Below are positions 16,145-23,184 of a DNA stretch of 37,969 bases, piece by piece. A program made the position numbers and the translations under genes. Positions within the stretch are counted from its first letter, which is position 1, and each line of letters opens with the position of its first letter. Source of the stretch: Saccharofermentans sp. (GTDB lineage Bacteria > Bacillota > Clostridia > Saccharofermentanales > Saccharofermentanaceae); contig JAKSRI010000027.1 of NCBI GenBank assembly GCA_024403695.1, forward strand, positions 1 to 37,969, read 5' to 3'. The notes under the pieces were generated by a model. It saw only the letters and a program-made list of their open reading frames with translations, searched no databases and was not told where the DNA came from.

Positions 16145-16193
16145 AAACCCGTTGATATGCTATGATTATTCATATGCATAGAAAACGGGTTTT
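16145..16193 (+). terminator. Intrinsic-terminator-like hairpin overlapping the start of the next gene
   Basis: AAACCCGTT (16145-16153) pairs with AACGGGTTT (16184-16192), followed by TTTTAATTATT overlapping the stem end. Inside, TATGC/GCATA and TATGA/TCATA extend the stem with small bulges. It lies 9 bp after the DUF4097 stop, as a terminator should, but its 3' arm and T-run are the first codons of the SGNH hydrolase gene. Confidence 0.7.
16158..16166 (+). promoter_or_regulatory. Extended -10 promoter candidate for the SGNH hydrolase gene
   Basis: TGCTATGAT (16158-16166) is an extended -10 element. A start 7 nt downstream falls at 16173-16174, the A of the ATG, so the transcript would be leaderless. 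No convincing -35 is seen. The element sits inside the hairpin arm of the terminator. Confidence 0.5.
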
Positions 16194-16932
16194 AATTATT
16201 TTATGGACAGTTTTGGTCATTCTAATTGGCATCTGTGTTTATTTTTATTTCAGCACAGGCTATGCGTTCTATGTGAAAAATGTAAAGCCACTCGACCTGT
16301 ATAGTGACGCTGGTGAGGTAAGAGAAGAATATAATCATGAGTTTTACAAAGAATTAGCTCAGAGTGACTATGTGTATTTTATTGGTGATTCTATAACATG
16401 TGGTTCCAGAAATGGTGAGCATTCGTGGTATGAACCGATTTCTAATGCAATGGACTTTAAATGTAAGCAAATTGCTGTCGGTGGATTGACTTCCTGGGAT
16501 ATGGTTCAGATTTTATATGATTACGATTTCTCAGGTGATGGCGAATCGGTTCTCTTTGTAATTAATCTCGGAATTAATGATGTTTTACGAGGTGAATCTG
16601 ACACATGTGCAGATGATGCTGATGAGTATATAGAATACATGCGAAGCATAGTAATGATTATCAGGGAAACATATCCGGAATCTAGGTTTGTTTTTATAGC
16701 TCCATGGAGGGTGTATTTCAGTGAACAAGATAAACTGCTTTCAGAATTCGATAAAGCTCTTGAGTATTACTGCAAAGAAGAAGGATATGTATTTATAGAT
16801 CCTAACCCTTATATTGAGGAACATGTGGATTCTAAGCCGAGGTGGTACTATTTACTTGATGGACTTCATCCTAATTCGAGATACGGTACAACACTTTATA
16901 GTGAGGCTGTAATGAGGTATGACAATGAATAA
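16174..16932 (+). CDS. SGNH/GDSL hydrolase with N-terminal membrane anchor, 252 aa
   Basis: An extracellular esterase/lipase-fold enzyme that probably removes acyl groups from carbohydrate. One signal-anchor helix spans residues 6-28. The three diagnostic blocks are present: nucleophile Ser73 in FIGDSITCG, the oxyanion motif LGINDV near 130, and the catalytic pair in DGLHPNSRYG near 230. The start is either ATG 16174 or ATG 16162; neither has a ribosome site, and both sit in a terminator-like hairpin. I chose 16174 because it coincides with the expected transcription start from TGCTATGAT. The 3' end overlaps the MBL-fold gene by 8 bp, so the two are coupled. Confidence 0.87.
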   Translation: MHRKRVLIILWTVLVILIGICVYFYFSTGYAFYVKNVKPLDLYSDAGEVREEYNHEFYKELAQSDYVYFIGDSITCGSRNGEHSWYEPISNAMDFKCKQIAVGGLTSWDMVQILYDYDFSGDGESVLFVINLGINDVLRGESDTCADDADEYIEYMRSIVMIIRETYPESRFVFIAPWRVYFSEQDKLLSEFDKALEYYCKEEGYVFIDPNPYIEEHVDSKPRWYYLLDGLHPNSRYGTTLYSEAVMRYDNE

Positions 16933-17749
16933 TATGTTGGATGCAACAATTCTAATTGATAATATTGCCAGTGGAGATCTCATTTCTGAATGGGGATTCG
17001 CTATTTGCGTTACGTATAACGGAAAGAAATATCTGCTTGATACAGGCGGAAGTGACAAATATTTGGATAATGCCAGAAAGCTGGGAATATCTATTGATGA
17101 AGTTGACGTGGCAGTATTGTCCCATGCTCATTATGATCATTCTGGTGGATATGGATCTTTCTTTAAGGTGAATTCCAAGGCCCAGCTTTATGTGTCAGAG
17201 AACTGCTGTGAGGACTGTTATTTTAAGATTGGCCCTGTTCGTAAATATGTAGGATTTCCACGTGGTGTTCTTGCAGCAAATGATTCGAGAATCTATCGTG
17301 TAGCTGGTTTTGCCAAGGTTGATGATGGTGTGTATATTGTTCCTCATCTTAAAAATAACCTTGAAAGAATAGGAAAGAAGGCTCACATGTACCGTAAGGT
17401 GGATGGCAGGGTTATCCCTGATGACTTTTCTCACGAGCAAAGTCTTGTTTTCGAGACCGATAAAGGGCTTGTTGTTCTTAACAGCTGTAGTCACGGTGGC
17501 CTTCATAATATCCTGGCTGATGTTAATCATTTTCTTCCTGGTAAAAGTGTGCACATGACGATAGGTGGTTTGCATCTGGCTGCCACCAGTAACAAGGATG
17601 TGCGCGAAATAGCGGCAACTATTAGTAAACTGTCAATTGAGCACGTTATTACAGGTCACTGCACAGGTAAGAGGGCATATAAGATATTAAAGGAAGAACT
17701 TGAGGATAAGGTTTCCCAGATGCATGTTGGCATGAAGATTAATGTGTAA
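16925..17749 (+). CDS. MBL-fold metallohydrolase, 274 aa
   Basis: A metallo-beta-lactamase-fold enzyme of the subgroup annotated as 7,8-dihydropterin-6-methyl-4-(beta-D-ribofuranosyl)-aminobenzene-5'-phosphate synthase-like. The metal motif SHAHYDHSGG (about residues 65-74) supplies HxHxDH. Later ligands are likely in NSCSHGGLHN, GGLHLA and VITGHCTG. The N-terminal GFAICVTYNGKKYLLDTGGS is the usual strand leading to the active site. The physiological substrate is not known for this subgroup. ATG 16925 is preferred to ATG 16919 because GAGG at 16914 is 7 nt from the former and only 1-2 nt from the latter. A terminator follows at 17811. Confidence 0.87.
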   Translation: MNNMLDATILIDNIASGDLISEWGFAICVTYNGKKYLLDTGGSDKYLDNARKLGISIDEVDVAVLSHAHYDHSGGYGSFFKVNSKAQLYVSENCCEDCYFKIGPVRKYVGFPRGVLAANDSRIYRVAGFAKVDDGVYIVPHLKNNLERIGKKAHMYRKVDGRVIPDDFSHEQSLVFETDKGLVVLNSCSHGGLHNILADVNHFLPGKSVHMTIGGLHLAATSNKDVREIAATISKLSIEHVITGHCTGKRAYKILKEELEDKVSQMHVGMKINV

Positions 17750-17810
17750 TGAATAAAGATATGAGGATAGAAACTGACTGACTTTTTCTTCGAGAGATGA
17801 CGTGAGGAGA

Positions 17811-17843
17811 TTCCGGGCCTTTTAAGAGGCTCGGAAATTTTTT
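17811..17843 (+). terminator. Intrinsic terminator after the MBL gene
   Basis: TTCCG-G-GCCT pairs with AGGC-T-CGGAA (one internal mismatch), then a run of six T (17838-17843). It isolates the sulfur operon from upstream transcription. The 310 bp between the MBL stop and the metY start hold this terminator, a promoter/operator and a leader ORF. Confidence 0.85.
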
Positions 17844-17866
17844 GTGAAAAAATATCTATTAACCCC

Positions 17867-17907
17867 TTGACATGGTAGGTAAATAGGTTTAATATTCAAT
17901 TACCTAC
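17867..17907 (+). promoter_or_regulatory. Sulfur-operon promoter with Rrf2-type operator
   Basis: TTGACA (17867-17872), 17 bp and TAATAT (17890-17895) make a strong promoter. An inverted repeat, GTAGGTAA (17875-17882) and TTACCTAC (17900-17907), straddles the -10 and the start site. ACCTAC/GTAGGT half sites are like those described for Rrf2/CymR-type repressors in Firmicutes, and an Rrf2 gene ends this operon. A bound dimer would block polymerase. Confidence 0.8.
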
Positions 17908-17928
17908 TAAACAGGAGGGCAAATAACC

Positions 17929-18003
17929 ATGAAGGTATTAACAAAAGAATTGTTTACAAGGACAACACGATTTGAGCGAATGTGTACCTGTCGATGTTGC
18001 TAA
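17929..18003 (+). CDS. Cysteine-rich leader peptide, 24 aa
   Basis: A short ORF with the best ribosome site of the neighbourhood (AGGAGGG, 17913-17919, 9 nt spacing). It begins MKVLTKELF, is Arg/Thr-rich in the middle (TRTTRFER), and ends MCTCRCC then TAA. Four of the last six codons are cysteine (17983, 17989, 17995 and 17998). It is the first translated item after the promoter and is followed, 55 bp on, by the gene making homocysteine/cysteine. Such a codon layout suits a ribosome-stalling sensor of charged tRNA-Cys. The segment CAACACGA (17963-17970) can pair with TCGATGTTG (17991-17999), whose 3' arm a ribosome stalled on the Cys codons would cover. No T-run follows, so classical intrinsic attenuation is not supported. 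A functional metal-binding peptide is the alternative. Confidence 0.75.
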   Translation: MKVLTKELFTRTTRFERMCTCRCC

Positions 18004-18058
18004 ATAAAAATAAATACTACTTACAAAATATATATAGAAAGATTTGAGGAAAAATATT

Positions 18059-19342
18059 ATGTCTAATTATAAGTTCGAAACATTGCAGTTACACGTTGGT
18101 CAGGAACAGCCAGATCCAGCTACAGATTCTAGAGCAGTACCTATCTACCAGACAACATCTTACGTATTCAGAGATTCAGCTCACGCAGCAGCAAGATTTG
18201 GTCTTGCAGATGCAGGTAACATTTACGGAAGACTTACAAACTCCACACAGGACGTTTTCGAGAAGAGAATCGCAGCCCTTGAGGGTGGTGTAGCAGCTTT
18301 GGCAACAGCTTCTGGTGCAGCAGCAATCACATATACAATCCAGGCTCTTGCACAGGCAGGTGACCATATCGTTGCACAGAAGACAATCTACGGTGGTTCT
18401 TATAACCTCCTTGCACACACACTTACACAGTTCGGTGTTACAACTTCTTTCGTAGACGCACATAACCTTAAGGAAGTTGAGGATGCTATACAGGAGAACA
18501 CAAAGGCAATTTACCTTGAGACACTTGGTAATCCTAACAGTGATATCCCTGATATTGATGCTATCGCTGAGATTGCTCACAAGCATGGTCTTCCACTCGT
18601 AATCGATAACACATTTGGTACTCCATATCTTCTTAGACCAATCGAGCACGGTGCAGATATCGTTGTTCACTCTGCTACAAAGTTCATCGGCGGTCACGGT
18701 ACAACTCTTGGTGGTATCATCGTTGATTCTGGTAAGTTTGACTGGAAGGCAAGCGGAAAGTACGCTCCAATCGCTGATCCTAACCCAAGTTACCATGGAA
18801 TCTCTTTTGCAGATGCTGTTGGACCTGCAGCTTTTGTAACATATATCAGAGCTATTTTGCTTCGTGATACAGGCGCTACAATCTCTCCATTTAACGCATT
18901 CCTTCTCCTCCAGGGCACAGAGACATTGTCCCTGAGACTAGACAGACATGCGGAGAATACTAAGAAGGTTGTAGAGTTCCTTTCTAACCATCCATTGGTA
19001 GAGAAGGTTAACCATCCATCACTTCCAGATCACCCAGATCACGAGCTCTATCAGAAGTATTTCCCTAACGGTGGCGCATCTATCTTTACATTTGAGATTA
19101 AGGGTGGCCAGGCTGAGGCTCATAAGTTCATTGATAACCTTGAGATTTTCTCATTGCTTGCTAACGTTGCTGACGTTAAGTCTCTCGTAATTCACCCAGC
19201 AACAACAACACACTCACAGCTCACAGAGGAAGAGCTTAAGGACCAGAACATTAAGCAGAACACAATCAGACTTTCCATCGGTACAGAGCACATCGATGAT
19301 ATCATTGCTGACCTTTCCAAGGGTTTTGCAGCAATTTCTTAA
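18059..19342 (+). CDS. metY: O-acetylhomoserine/O-acetylserine sulfhydrylase, 427 aa
   Basis: PLP enzyme of the Cys/Met metabolism family that joins sulfide to O-acetylhomoserine, giving homocysteine, and often also acts on O-acetylserine. The N-terminal FETLQLHVGQEQPDPATDSR and the PIYQTTSYVF block (28-37) are typical, as is the YGRLTNST segment. The PLP lysine is Lys208 in HSATKFIGGHG, with the phosphate-binding ATASGAAA near 83. Length is normal. The ATG at 18059 follows GAGGA by 8 nt; an upstream in-frame TTG is not supported. It is the first enzyme gene of the unit, 41 bp before cysK. Control is probably by the Rrf2 operator and the cysteine leader ORF. Codon use is strongly biased (CTT, AAG, ACA), as for a highly expressed gene. 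Confidence 0.94.
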   Translation: MSNYKFETLQLHVGQEQPDPATDSRAVPIYQTTSYVFRDSAHAAARFGLADAGNIYGRLTNSTQDVFEKRIAALEGGVAALATASGAAAITYTIQALAQAGDHIVAQKTIYGGSYNLLAHTLTQFGVTTSFVDAHNLKEVEDAIQENTKAIYLETLGNPNSDIPDIDAIAEIAHKHGLPLVIDNTFGTPYLLRPIEHGADIVVHSATKFIGGHGTTLGGIIVDSGKFDWKASGKYAPIADPNPSYHGISFADAVGPAAFVTYIRAILLRDTGATISPFNAFLLLQGTETLSLRLDRHAENTKKVVEFLSNHPLVEKVNHPSLPDHPDHELYQKYFPNGGASIFTFEIKGGQAEAHKFIDNLEIFSLLANVADVKSLVIHPATTTHSQLTEEELKDQNIKQNTIRLSIGTEHIDDIIADLSKGFAAIS

Positions 19343-19383
19343 GATATATAATAGGGTAATAACGAAAGGTAAGGTAATTTAAA

Positions 19384-20316
19384 ATGGCAAACGTATATAC
19401 ATCAGCAGATCAGTTAATTGGTAAGACACCACTTTTGGAGTTAACACATATCGAGAAGGATAATGACCTTAAGGCAAAGATTTATGCTAAGCTCGAGTAC
19501 TTTAACCCAGCGGGTTCCGTTAAGGACCGTGTGGCGAAAGCCATGATCGACGAGGCAGAGAAGGCAGGCGTTCTTAAGCCAACATCTACTATCATCGAGC
19601 CAACAAGTGGTAACACAGGTATCGGTCTCGCAGCAGTTGCTGCAGCAAGAGGCTATAAGATTATCATCGTAATGCCTGAGACAATGAGCGTTGAAAGACG
19701 TCAGCTCATGAAGGCATATGGTGCAGATCTTGTACTGTCAGAGGGCACAAAGGGAATGAAGGGTGCCATTGCTAAGGCAGAGGAACTCGCAGCTGAGATT
19801 CCAGACAGCTTTATCCCATCACAGTTCACAAATCCAGCAAATCCTAAGGCTCATTTGCTTACTACAGGACCAGAGATTTATGAGGACCTCGATGGAGCAG
19901 TAGATATCTTCGTAGCTGGTGTTGGTACTGGCGGAACTGTAACAGGTGTAGGTGAGTATCTTAAGAGTAAGAAGTCAGACGTAAAGGTAGTTGCTGTAGA
20001 GCCAGAATCATCTGCTGTGCTTTCTACAGGCGTTGCTGGTCCACATAAGATTCAGGGTATCGGTGCTGGATTTGTTCCAGAGGTTCTCAATATTGAGATT
20101 TATGACGAGATTATTCCTGTATCTAACGATAACGCATTTGCTACAGGTAAGCTTATCGGAAGAAGTGAGGGTGTACTTGTTGGTATCTCATCTGGTGCCG
20201 CTACATATGCCGCTATCGAGCTTGCTAAGCGCCCTGAGAATGCAGGAAAGAATATTGTTGTACTTCTCCCAGATACAGGTGACAGATATTTGTCCACACC
20301 ATTGTTCGCTGACTAA
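19384..20316 (+). CDS. cysK: Cysteine synthase A (O-acetylserine sulfhydrylase), 310 aa
   Basis: PLP enzyme making cysteine from O-acetylserine and sulfide. The PLP lysine is Lys47 in [10 protein letters not shown]. The substrate loop PTSGNTGIG lies at 73-81, the phosphate-cup glycine loop [10 protein letters not shown] near 178-187 and the Ser in SSGAA near 270. Length matches the CysK family. It has an AAAGGTAAGG leader and starts 41 bp after metY. No serine acetyltransferase gene is in the window, so O-acetylserine must come from elsewhere. It shares the biased codon use of metY. Confidence 0.95.
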   Translation: MANVYTSADQLIGKTPLLELTHIEKDNDLKAKIYAKLEYFNPAGSVKDRVAKAMIDEAEKAGVLKPTSTIIEPTSGNTGIGLAAVAAARGYKIIIVMPETMSVERRQLMKAYGADLVLSEGTKGMKGAIAKAEELAAEIPDSFIPSQFTNPANPKAHLLTTGPEIYEDLDGAVDIFVAGVGTGGTVTGVGEYLKSKKSDVKVVAVEPESSAVLSTGVAGPHKIQGIGAGFVPEVLNIEIYDEIIPVSNDNAFATGKLIGRSEGVLVGISSGAATYAAIELAKRPENAGKNIVVLLPDTGDRYLSTPLFAD

Positions 20317-20339
20317 TCTATTAGTTTTGAGGTAACAAA

Positions 20340-20801
20340 GTGAAGATTTCAACCAAAGGCAGATATGCTCTTAGAATTGTTATAGATTTGTCAGAGCATC
20401 AGGGAGATAAAACCTATATTGCCATGAAAGATATTGCACAGAGACAGGGCTTGTCTCTGAAATATCTAGAGAAGATTCTTCCTCAATTGGTCAAAGGCGA
20501 CATAATTGAGGGAGTTCATGGTAAGGGCGGAGGATACAAACTTCTCCGTAAACCTGCACAGTATACAGTAGGCGAGATATTAAGACTTACAGAAGGTGAG
20601 CTCGCTCCGGTCACATGCTTAGAAGCTGATGCTGAGACCTGTCCTAGAAGAGAACAGTGTAAAACTTATAAGTTGTGGGTTGGCCTTTACGAACTTATTA
20701 ACAACTATTTTGACTCAATCACAATTGCGGATCTTATGGATTGCTCTAATGTAAAGACAGAATTGCTGTCAGACGGATTTGAAGATTTTGCAAGATTATA
20801 A
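20340..20801 (+). CDS. Rrf2-family regulator (CymR/IscR-like), 153 aa
   Basis: A winged-helix regulator with the Rrf2 start MKISTKGRYALRIVIDLSEH, the helix-turn-helix IAQRQGLSLKYLEKILPQL (about 37-55) and the wing GVHGKGGGYKLLRKP. Three cysteines follow in the loop region: CLEADAETC then C after PRREQ, that is C-x7-C-x5-C, which could hold an Fe-S cluster or act as a thiol switch. In Bacillus, CymR senses cysteine supply through CysK; the neighbouring cysK makes the same arrangement plausible here. It starts at GTG 20340 with GAGG upstream, 23 bp after cysK, and should bind the operator at 17875-17907, closing a feedback loop. A terminator follows. Confidence 0.9.
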   Translation: MKISTKGRYALRIVIDLSEHQGDKTYIAMKDIAQRQGLSLKYLEKILPQLVKGDIIEGVHGKGGGYKLLRKPAQYTVGEILRLTEGELAPVTCLEADAETCPRREQCKTYKLWVGLYELINNYFDSITIADLMDCSNVKTELLSDGFEDFARL

Positions 20802-20806
20802 ACACC

Positions 20807-20837
20807 AGACCATCTCTCATTCGAGGTGGTCTTTTTT
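20807..20837 (+). terminator. Intrinsic terminator of the sulfur operon
   Basis: AGACCA-T-CTC pairs with GAG-G-TGGTCT around a small loop, with six or seven T at the end. Confidence 0.88.
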
Positions 20838-20892
20838 ATTCATCGTAAAGAAATAAAATCATATTTTTGATATACATTTATTCTTAACTACG

Positions 20893-20914
20893 ATTTTATA
20901 TATACATATAAAAT
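20893..20914 (+). promoter_or_regulatory. Perfect AT-rich inverted repeat upstream of the alcohol dehydrogenase
   Basis: The arms ATTTTATAT (20893-20901) and ATATAAAAT (20906-20914) are exact complements with a 4-bp centre. The repeat lies 4 bp before the AGGAGG ribosome site. It may be an operator or a weak hairpin masking the ribosome site. It does not match the Rex consensus. Confidence 0.4.
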
Positions 20915-20931
20915 TTTAGGAGGAATTCCCG

Positions 20932-22110
20932 ATGAATAATTTTAATTTTTATAGTCCAACAGAATTCGTATTTGGTAAGGGTAGAGAGAACGAGGTAGGT
21001 AGCCTTGTTAAGAAACACGGTGGTTCCAAAGTTCTTATCCACTATGGTGGAGGTTCTGTAATTAGAAGTGGACTTCTTGATAGAGTGAAGGCTTCTCTTG
21101 ATAAGGAAGCTGTACCATATGTTGAGCTTGGCGGTGCTAAGCCAAATCCAGTTGATTCCAAGGTTTATGAAGGTATCGATCTCATTAAGAAGGAAGGCGT
21201 TGACTTCATTCTTGCAGTAGGTGGTGGATCTACAATTGACTCTTCCAAGGCTATGGCAGCTGGTAGTGTGTACGATGGTGACTTCTGGGATTTCTACTGC
21301 GGTAAGGAGACAATCAAGGCAGCTCTTCCAGTAGCTACAGTACTTACTATTGCTGCTGCAGGTTCTGAGGGATCTGGTGATACAGTAATCACTAAGGAAG
21401 ATGGAATGCTTAAGAGAGGTGCTGGTTCTGATTACTTGAGACCAAGATTCTCTGTTATGAACCCTGAGCTTCTTGCTACAGTTCCTAAGTATCAGATTGC
21501 ATGTGGTGCTACAGATATCATGGCTCACGTATGTGAGAGATATTTCACAAATACAACAGAAGTAGAGATTACAGATCGCCTTTGTGAGGCTGTTCTTTGC
21601 ACTATGGTTAAGGAAACTCCACGTGTAATTGCAGACCCTAACAACTACGAGGCAATGGCTAACCTTATGTGGGCTGGTACAGTTGCTCATACAAATATTG
21701 TTGGTGTAGGACGTGATCAGGACTGGAACAGCCACGGTATCGAGCATGAGCTCTCTGCTATGTATGACTGTGCTCATGGTGCTGGACTCGCAGTAATCAT
21801 GCCATCATGGATGGATTTCGTTTATAAGCACAATCCAATGAGATTTGCTGAGTTTGCTACACGTGTATGGGGCTGCGCTATGGACTTCGAGAATCCAGAG
21901 GTTACAGCTAAGGAAGGTATCAACTGCTTCAGAAAATTCCTTAAGTCTATCGGTATGCCAATCAACTTTGTTGAGCTTGGTGCTAAGGAAGAGGATATTC
22001 CTGCAATGGCTGCAAAGATGGGTATCGAGGGCACAACAGGCGGATTCGTAAAGCTTACAACAGCTGATGTTGAAGAGATTTATAGAATTGCAGCTAAGGC
22101 TTCTATCTAA
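20932..22110 (+). CDS. Iron-containing alcohol dehydrogenase (BdhA-like), 392 aa
   Basis: NAD(P)H-dependent group III alcohol dehydrogenase, likely reducing aldehydes to alcohols in fermentation. The N-terminal FYSPTEFVFGKGRENEVG and the coenzyme loop VGGGSTIDSSKAMA (about 95-108) are typical of butanol-dehydrogenase-like enzymes. Metal ligands are visible in DIMAHVCERYF, in HGIEHELSAMYDCAHG and in its last His. Length is normal. The ATG at 20932 has an ideal AGGAGG. Expression looks high from codon bias. The epimerase gene follows by 27 bp. Confidence 0.93.
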   Translation: MNNFNFYSPTEFVFGKGRENEVGSLVKKHGGSKVLIHYGGGSVIRSGLLDRVKASLDKEAVPYVELGGAKPNPVDSKVYEGIDLIKKEGVDFILAVGGGSTIDSSKAMAAGSVYDGDFWDFYCGKETIKAALPVATVLTIAAAGSEGSGDTVITKEDGMLKRGAGSDYLRPRFSVMNPELLATVPKYQIACGATDIMAHVCERYFTNTTEVEITDRLCEAVLCTMVKETPRVIADPNNYEAMANLMWAGTVAHTNIVGVGRDQDWNSHGIEHELSAMYDCAHGAGLAVIMPSWMDFVYKHNPMRFAEFATRVWGCAMDFENPEVTAKEGINCFRKFLKSIGMPINFVELGAKEEDIPAMAAKMGIEGTTGGFVKLTTADVEEIYRIAAKASI

Positions 22111-22137
22111 TTTTATACGGATTATCGGAGGCTTCAT

Positions 22138-23154
22138 ATGAAGATTTTATTTATCGGTGGTACAGGTACTATTAGTACAGCTATTTCTACTGAGCTTGCT
22201 AAGCGTGGTGACGAGCTTTATCTCCTTAACAGGGGTAGCCGTAATGATCTTTTCTCTGAGTATAGTAACGTTCACTATATTACTTGTGATGTGAACGATG
22301 AGGCAGCAGCAAAGGTGGCCCTTGGAGATTTGACTTTCGACTCCGTGTGCGACTTTATTGGTTTCGTTCCTGAACAGCTTGAGCGTGATTACCGTCTCTT
22401 TGCTGGCCGCACAAAGCAGTTTATGTATATCAGTTCTGCATCTGCTTACCATAAGGATCCATCTGACTTTGTTATCAATGAAGGTACAACAATGGCTAAT
22501 CCTTATTGGCAGTATTCACGTGACAAGATTGCCTGCGAGGAGTTCCTCTTTAAGATGCTCCGTGAGAATAACTTCCCAATTACTATCGTAAGACCTAGCC
22601 ACACATATTGTGAGCGTTCTGTACCTCTTGGTGTTCACGGAAGCAAGGGTAGTTGGCAGGTTCTTAAGAGAATTAAGGAAGGCAAGCAGGTTATTATCCA
22701 CGGTGACGGTACATCCTTGTGGACTATTACTGACTCACGTGATTTCGCCAAGGGATTCATCGGACTTATCGGTAACCCACGCGCTATCGGTGAGGCATTC
22801 CAGATTACATGTGATGTATCTGTATCCTGGAATCAGATTTACAAGATTATCGCTGACTGCCTTAATGTAGAGCTAAAGCCATATTATGTGTCATCTTCAT
22901 TCCTCGCATCTGTTGGTGATTTTGATTTCGAGGGTAGTCTTATTGGTGACAAGGCGAACTCTGTTGTGTTCGACAACTCCAAGCTTAAGAATGTAGTTCC
23001 TGGCCTTACAATGAATATCAGACCAGAAGAGGGCATTCGCCGTACTATCGAGTACGTGCAGGCTCACCCTGAGTGTCAGGAAGAGGATCCAGAGTTCGAT
23101 GCTTGGTGTGACCGCGTAATTGATGCGCTTGAGAATGCGAAGAAAAGTATATAA
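22138..23154 (+). CDS. NAD-dependent epimerase/dehydratase (extended SDR), 338 aa
   Basis: A Rossmann-fold sugar or nucleotide-sugar oxidoreductase. The NAD-binding motif GGTGTIS is at 7-13, an acidic position DV near 51 and FIGF near 72 follow, and the catalytic pair is in YSRDK (Y-x3-K near 122-126), with SSASAYH as the Ser region. The later half has HGDGTSLWTITDSRDFAKGF, typical of atypical extended SDRs that carry RNA-binding or isoflavone-reductase-like relatives. The substrate is not readable. The ATG at 22138 has CGGAGG upstream. It sits 27 bp after the alcohol dehydrogenase and 30 bp before the PIN-like gene, probably in one operon. Confidence 0.87.
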   Translation: MKILFIGGTGTISTAISTELAKRGDELYLLNRGSRNDLFSEYSNVHYITCDVNDEAAAKVALGDLTFDSVCDFIGFVPEQLERDYRLFAGRTKQFMYISSASAYHKDPSDFVINEGTTMANPYWQYSRDKIACEEFLFKMLRENNFPITIVRPSHTYCERSVPLGVHGSKGSWQVLKRIKEGKQVIIHGDGTSLWTITDSRDFAKGFIGLIGNPRAIGEAFQITCDVSVSWNQIYKIIADCLNVELKPYYVSSSFLASVGDFDFEGSLIGDKANSVVFDNSKLKNVVPGLTMNIRPEEGIRRTIEYVQAHPECQEEDPEFDAWCDRVIDALENAKKSI

Positions 23155-23184
23155 TTAAATCAAATACATTCTTCGGAGGCAGAT

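Noticed and set aside
17880..18060. S-box (SAM) or T-box riboswitch before metY
   Set aside because: I see neither the S-box core nor a T-box TGGN...terminator layout. The segment is short and AT-rich; the leader ORF explains it better.
18176..18796. 206-codon cysteine-rich frame on the minus strand
   Set aside because: It mirrors metY codon bias (many GCA, ACA and TCT codons give Cys, Ser and Arg in antisense), lacks a start signal and has no recognisable domain. It is unrelated to the cysteine leader.
20896..21777. 293-codon open frame on the minus strand
   Set aside because: It lies entirely across the alcohol dehydrogenase gene, has a Ser/Cys/Thr-rich composition typical of antisense frames, and no ribosome site.
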